NCBI GenBank assembly: GCA_028023455.1
Contig: JAQFVV010006197.1
Span: 18,595,254-18,659,253, forward strand
Origin: Epiperipatus broadwayi
Taxonomy: Eukaryota > Onychophora > Udeonychophora > Euonychophora > Peripatidae
Direction of reading: 5' to 3'
Length of the DNA stretch: 64,000 nt
Below, piece by piece: positions 61,364 through 64,000 of this stretch. The notes under the pieces are model-generated. The model was not told the DNA's origin, ran no database searches, and saw only the letters and a list, made by a program, of their open reading frames with translations. The position numbers were made by a program, and so were the translations under genes. Position 1 is the stretch's first letter. Every line of letters begins with the position of its first letter.

Positions 61364-61633
61364 CTAAGTAGATGAAAAAATTGTTAATATAGCGATCGCT
61401 AATTTTTTTAAATAATTAAATGTTTCAGGTATAGCATTACAGGCAATCAATAGTTCCTCTTCAACATTCTTTTTAGATATATCCAATAACCGATCATTTT
61501 CCATTGTTTCTAGCTTATTCCTCAAGTGAAGAAATTTCTGTTTCCATATAGAACTGGATTGAAAATCGATTGATTGCATTTCCATATCTTTCAAATTAAG
61601 CCACTCAAAAATTTCTAACTTGAGACTATCCAT
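61364..61633 (-). CDS. Unidentified open segment, possible exon
   Basis: 89 codons on the minus strand, from an ATG preceded by a TATAAAAT-type sequence to TAG. The translation has balanced codons: MDSLKLEIFEWLNL, then KQKFLHLRNKLETMENDR (helical, coiled-coil-like), NVEEELLIACNAIPETF and a hydrophobic end. TAG is followed directly by GTATGTG, a good splice donor, so the segment may be a first exon read in this frame up to a sequence error or frameshift, or a short complete frame. I do not recognise the family. Confidence 0.35.
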   Translation of the reverse strand: MDSLKLEIFEWLNLKDMEMQSIDFQSSSIWKQKFLHLRNKLETMENDRLLDISKKNVEEELLIACNAIPETFNYLKKLAIAILTIFSST

Positions 61634-61639
61634 TGATAT

Positions 61640-62240
61640 TATGTCCGAGTATAAAATAAATTTCGATATTTCTGAAAATTGTCTGAACTATGCAAATCTT
61701 AGAGAAAATTCAGATTATTAATTGACAAAAGTTTATTTAAAGTATGAATAACATTGTTATATAAACCTATTTCATGGAAATATAGTCTTTGTGTTATTTT
61801 TATCACTTGTGTGTTATTGATTATTTTATTTGAATAATTTAATTTATTGTCTATTAAAAAAATTTGCATGCAAAAAGAGATTTAAGCCTGGTCTTTTCTT
61901 TTAATGATCATCTGACGTCTTATGGCTATTTTTTTTTAATGCCTTTTGCAGCTAAAGAAATTTTTTCTTGTCATCCTATCAATAAAAGGTATCTAAAAGT
62001 ATTTCTCTTTCATGAACTCTATGCTCAACTTTATAAAATATTTGCTCAACTTTACGACTACTGTATAAAATAGAGAAACCTTGAAATAAAAGAATACATT
62101 ATTGCCAAGCGCTTTCAACTCTTTAGAGTCCTTATTAAAGCTGCATAAAAATACTTTATAAAGTGAAGCTGAAAAACATACCGAGAAGATTTATGATTTT
62201 GGTCTTTTTTTTTTTTTTTAGAATACCCTGGAGCACTGTT
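61640..62240. other. Intergenic DNA, nothing recognised
   Basis: An open frame at 61864-62073 (69 codons, +) shows no domain. A T-run at 62205-62219 precedes the next element. Confidence 0.5.
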
Positions 62241-62358
62241 ATATAAAATTATTTTTAATATATTGGGTGTATGAGCACAGACTCTCACACGACCCACCAC
62301 TCTCCACACTATCTCATAACACTGATACACTTGAACACATATATGTTGAAAAGATAAA

Positions 62359-62415
62359 TAATCACCAATATACGTATTTCATGCTAAACCAGCAATCATC
62401 ACTTGGTCCAGATTA
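62359..62415 (-). ncRNA. Hammerhead ribozyme C3, core mutated
   Basis: Minus strand. Same helices as C4, but the core starts GTGATGA instead of CTGATGA, so predicted inactive. Outer helix I is TAATC/GATTA. Confidence 0.78.
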
Positions 62416-62940
62416 TCAACTCTACACAAATATGCTATAAGTGCTCAGATATATATTAAGATAGCCAATCCTTATACTTTAATGGACAGGCTTCAATCCA
62501 CTCCACACTTCAACCGTCCATCCAGTTGAAAATATGATGATGGAATGCTCAAAGGCCACCCTAAGGCTGAGATTCTTGTCATACCCATGACCTAAGGGCA
62601 ATCTGACCCCTCATACACAGGACATAATCCATTTAATACAAGGGATGGGCAGACATCTCTATTAATATACCTATGTGTTTCAGTTATTACATAGTAGAGA
62701 TGTCTGCCCATCCCTTGTATTAAATGGATTATGTCCTGTGTATGAGGGATCACATTGACCTTAGGTCAACATGGGTGTGACAAGAATCTCAGTCTTAGGT
62801 TGGCCTTTGAGCATTCCATCAGATTTTCAATTGGATGGACGGTTGAAGTGTGGAGTGGATTGAAGCCTGTCCATTAAAGTATAAGGATTGGCTATCTTAA
62901 TATATATCTGAGCACTTATAGCATATTTGTGTAGAGGTGG

Positions 62941-62997
62941 TAATCTGGACCAACTGATGATTGTTGGTTTAGCATGAAATACGTATATTGGTGATTA
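62941..62997 (+). ncRNA. Hammerhead ribozyme C4 (type I)
   Basis: TAATC, TGG, ACCAA, CTGATGA, helix II (TGTT/AGCA with a G-T wobble, loop GGTTT), GAAA, helix III ATA-CG-TAT, cleavage base A, TTGGT, GATTA. Core intact; helix I is 5 + 5 bp with a 3-nt bulge. Confidence 0.84.
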
Positions 62998-63159
62998 TTT
63001 ATCCTTTCAACATATATGTGTTCAAGTGTATCAGTGTTATGAGATAGTGTGGAGAGTGGTGGGTCTTGTGAAAGTCTGTGCTCATATACCCAATATATTA
63101 CATATATACACACAGGTATATAATAAGCCTGTGTGTTTCAGTTATAAAATCATTTTTAT

Positions 63160-64000
63160 TGACTTTTAACTCATGAAACTGGAAAAATTTGTAATATATT
63201 GAATGCAACATCTTAATTAAGGTTATAATGAAGTTCTAAAATAGAATGATATAATTACGGTTAATCATTCGGTAGGAGGAGCACAGATGATAATTGACTA
63301 TAATTAATAAGACTTCCTGACTCTGGGCAAAGTACTTCATATATAAGACACCTCATCAATCAGCAAGTTGATAACCAATCAATCATCAATGGCTGATAAA
63401 GGACGCGTTTTTTAAACTAAATTATTTATTGGCTACATCAAAACAATAAATAGTTTTAAAGATAACTTTTTGAATTAACAAAAGAAGCAATATAGTTATT
63501 TTCTAATAGATTCGAACTTTTAAAAAAAAACAGATGTCAAATCTTGATGCTCGCAAGCAGATTGTAAATGATTCAAAAGATCACTGTAGCAAAAGTGAAA
63601 ATCAAAGCTGGAGCTAATTCACATCCCTATTTAGCATTAATGTTTATTTCAAATATCTCGGGTGTTCACAATTGTTAATAAAGTTTCCTCTTATACCATC
63701 ATATTATATTTGGCTTAATTCTATAAACTATTAATTAAAAAAATTCAAATAACCTAATCAGATGTATAAATCTTATCTTTGCCCTGATATATATATATAT
63801 TCCATTTGCTTGCAACACAAAGTCGTCTATAATGGCACTATTCTTTAAGCTTATTTATCTTTAGAAATATTATTTTTAATAATTTTATTGAAAATACATA
63901 ATAAATAGTAGTTAAAAATAATACCCATGACAATTATTACAGTCTTCTCCGTCTATTTTTTTTAAATAAATAAACGCCTTAAAGATTAGATGTCTGTATC
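63160..64000. other. Right edge, nothing recognised
   Basis: A patch at 63240-63410 has mixed composition and a TATATAAGA sequence (about 63340) followed by a short ATG frame (ATGGCTGATAAAGGACGCG, 63389). This could be a promoter and 5' end, but no gene can be supported. Confidence 0.35.

Larger units (their letters stand above)
62258..63142. mobile_element. Family C ribozyme element, large divergent palindrome with 16-bp TSD
   Basis: Flanked by TATAAAATTATTTTTA (62242-62257) and TATAAAATCATTTTTA (63143-63158), one mismatch. Arms about 62259-62675 and 62692-63097 are nearly identical inverted copies of about 410 bp, each with a hammerhead; the centre contains a GTGTTTCAGTTA segment that recurs just outside the right arm (about 63131). 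Transcripts of each arm would run outward. Confidence 0.87.

Overview
This is nuclear DNA from an animal, most likely an invertebrate. It is strongly AT-rich and gene-poor, and the one recognisable gene is split by very long GT-AG introns. Those introns are full of RTE-like and Tx1/L1-like LINEs, Penelope-like elements, a tRNA-derived SINE and a Merlin-like transposase. I cannot fix the phylum; an arthropod (chelicerate, for example) or a mollusc fits best.

Host gene. Five exons on the + strand (3468/3506-3714, 22599-23061, 35983-36138, 42830-43051, 48517-49014) splice in phase into PRIM2, the large subunit of DNA primase. The four iron-sulfur cysteines are present with human-like spacing, apart from a 9-residue insertion between the first and second. 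Introns are about 18.9, 12.9, 6.7 and 5.5 kb. No other host gene can be named; one minus-strand open segment (61364-61633) may be an exon of an unknown gene.

Intron 1 (3.7-22.6 kb) holds a composite of ribozyme-bearing repeats (3.98-4.68 kb), several decayed Penelope-like elements (7.7-16.6 kb) with RTE and fold-back insertions, a segment of different composition (16.9-18.4 kb), a five-unit ribozyme array (18.8-20.3 kb) and a fold-back element (21.26-22.06 kb). Intron 2 holds a ribozyme palindrome inside a second compositionally distinct block (24.9-28.4 kb), a ribozyme dimer (30.8-31.6 kb) and a decayed RTE LINE (32.2-34.8 kb). Intron 4 has an RTE tail, a third such block (44.8-47.4 kb) and a ribozyme remnant. 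Downstream of PRIM2 lie a Tx1/L1-like LINE (49.67-54.03 kb, minus), a Merlin-like relic (54.18-54.50 kb) and two more ribozyme elements (60.78-61.26 and 62.26-63.14 kb).

Most interesting signal. At least fifteen sites in three unrelated sequence families (A, B, C) have the layout of a minimal type I hammerhead ribozyme: CUGANGA, helix II, GAAA, a 2-3 bp helix III, a UH cleavage site, and a long two-part helix I. They sit in short non-coding elements of about 0.48-1.5 kb. Wherever more than one unit is present the arrangement is divergent (units left of centre point left, units right of centre point right). Four insertions (three with ribozymes, plus one fold-back element without) are flanked by 13-16 bp target-site duplications. 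They resemble animal retrozymes, which are non-autonomous circular-RNA retroelements thought to use Penelope-type machinery, and Penelope-like elements are present in the same intron.
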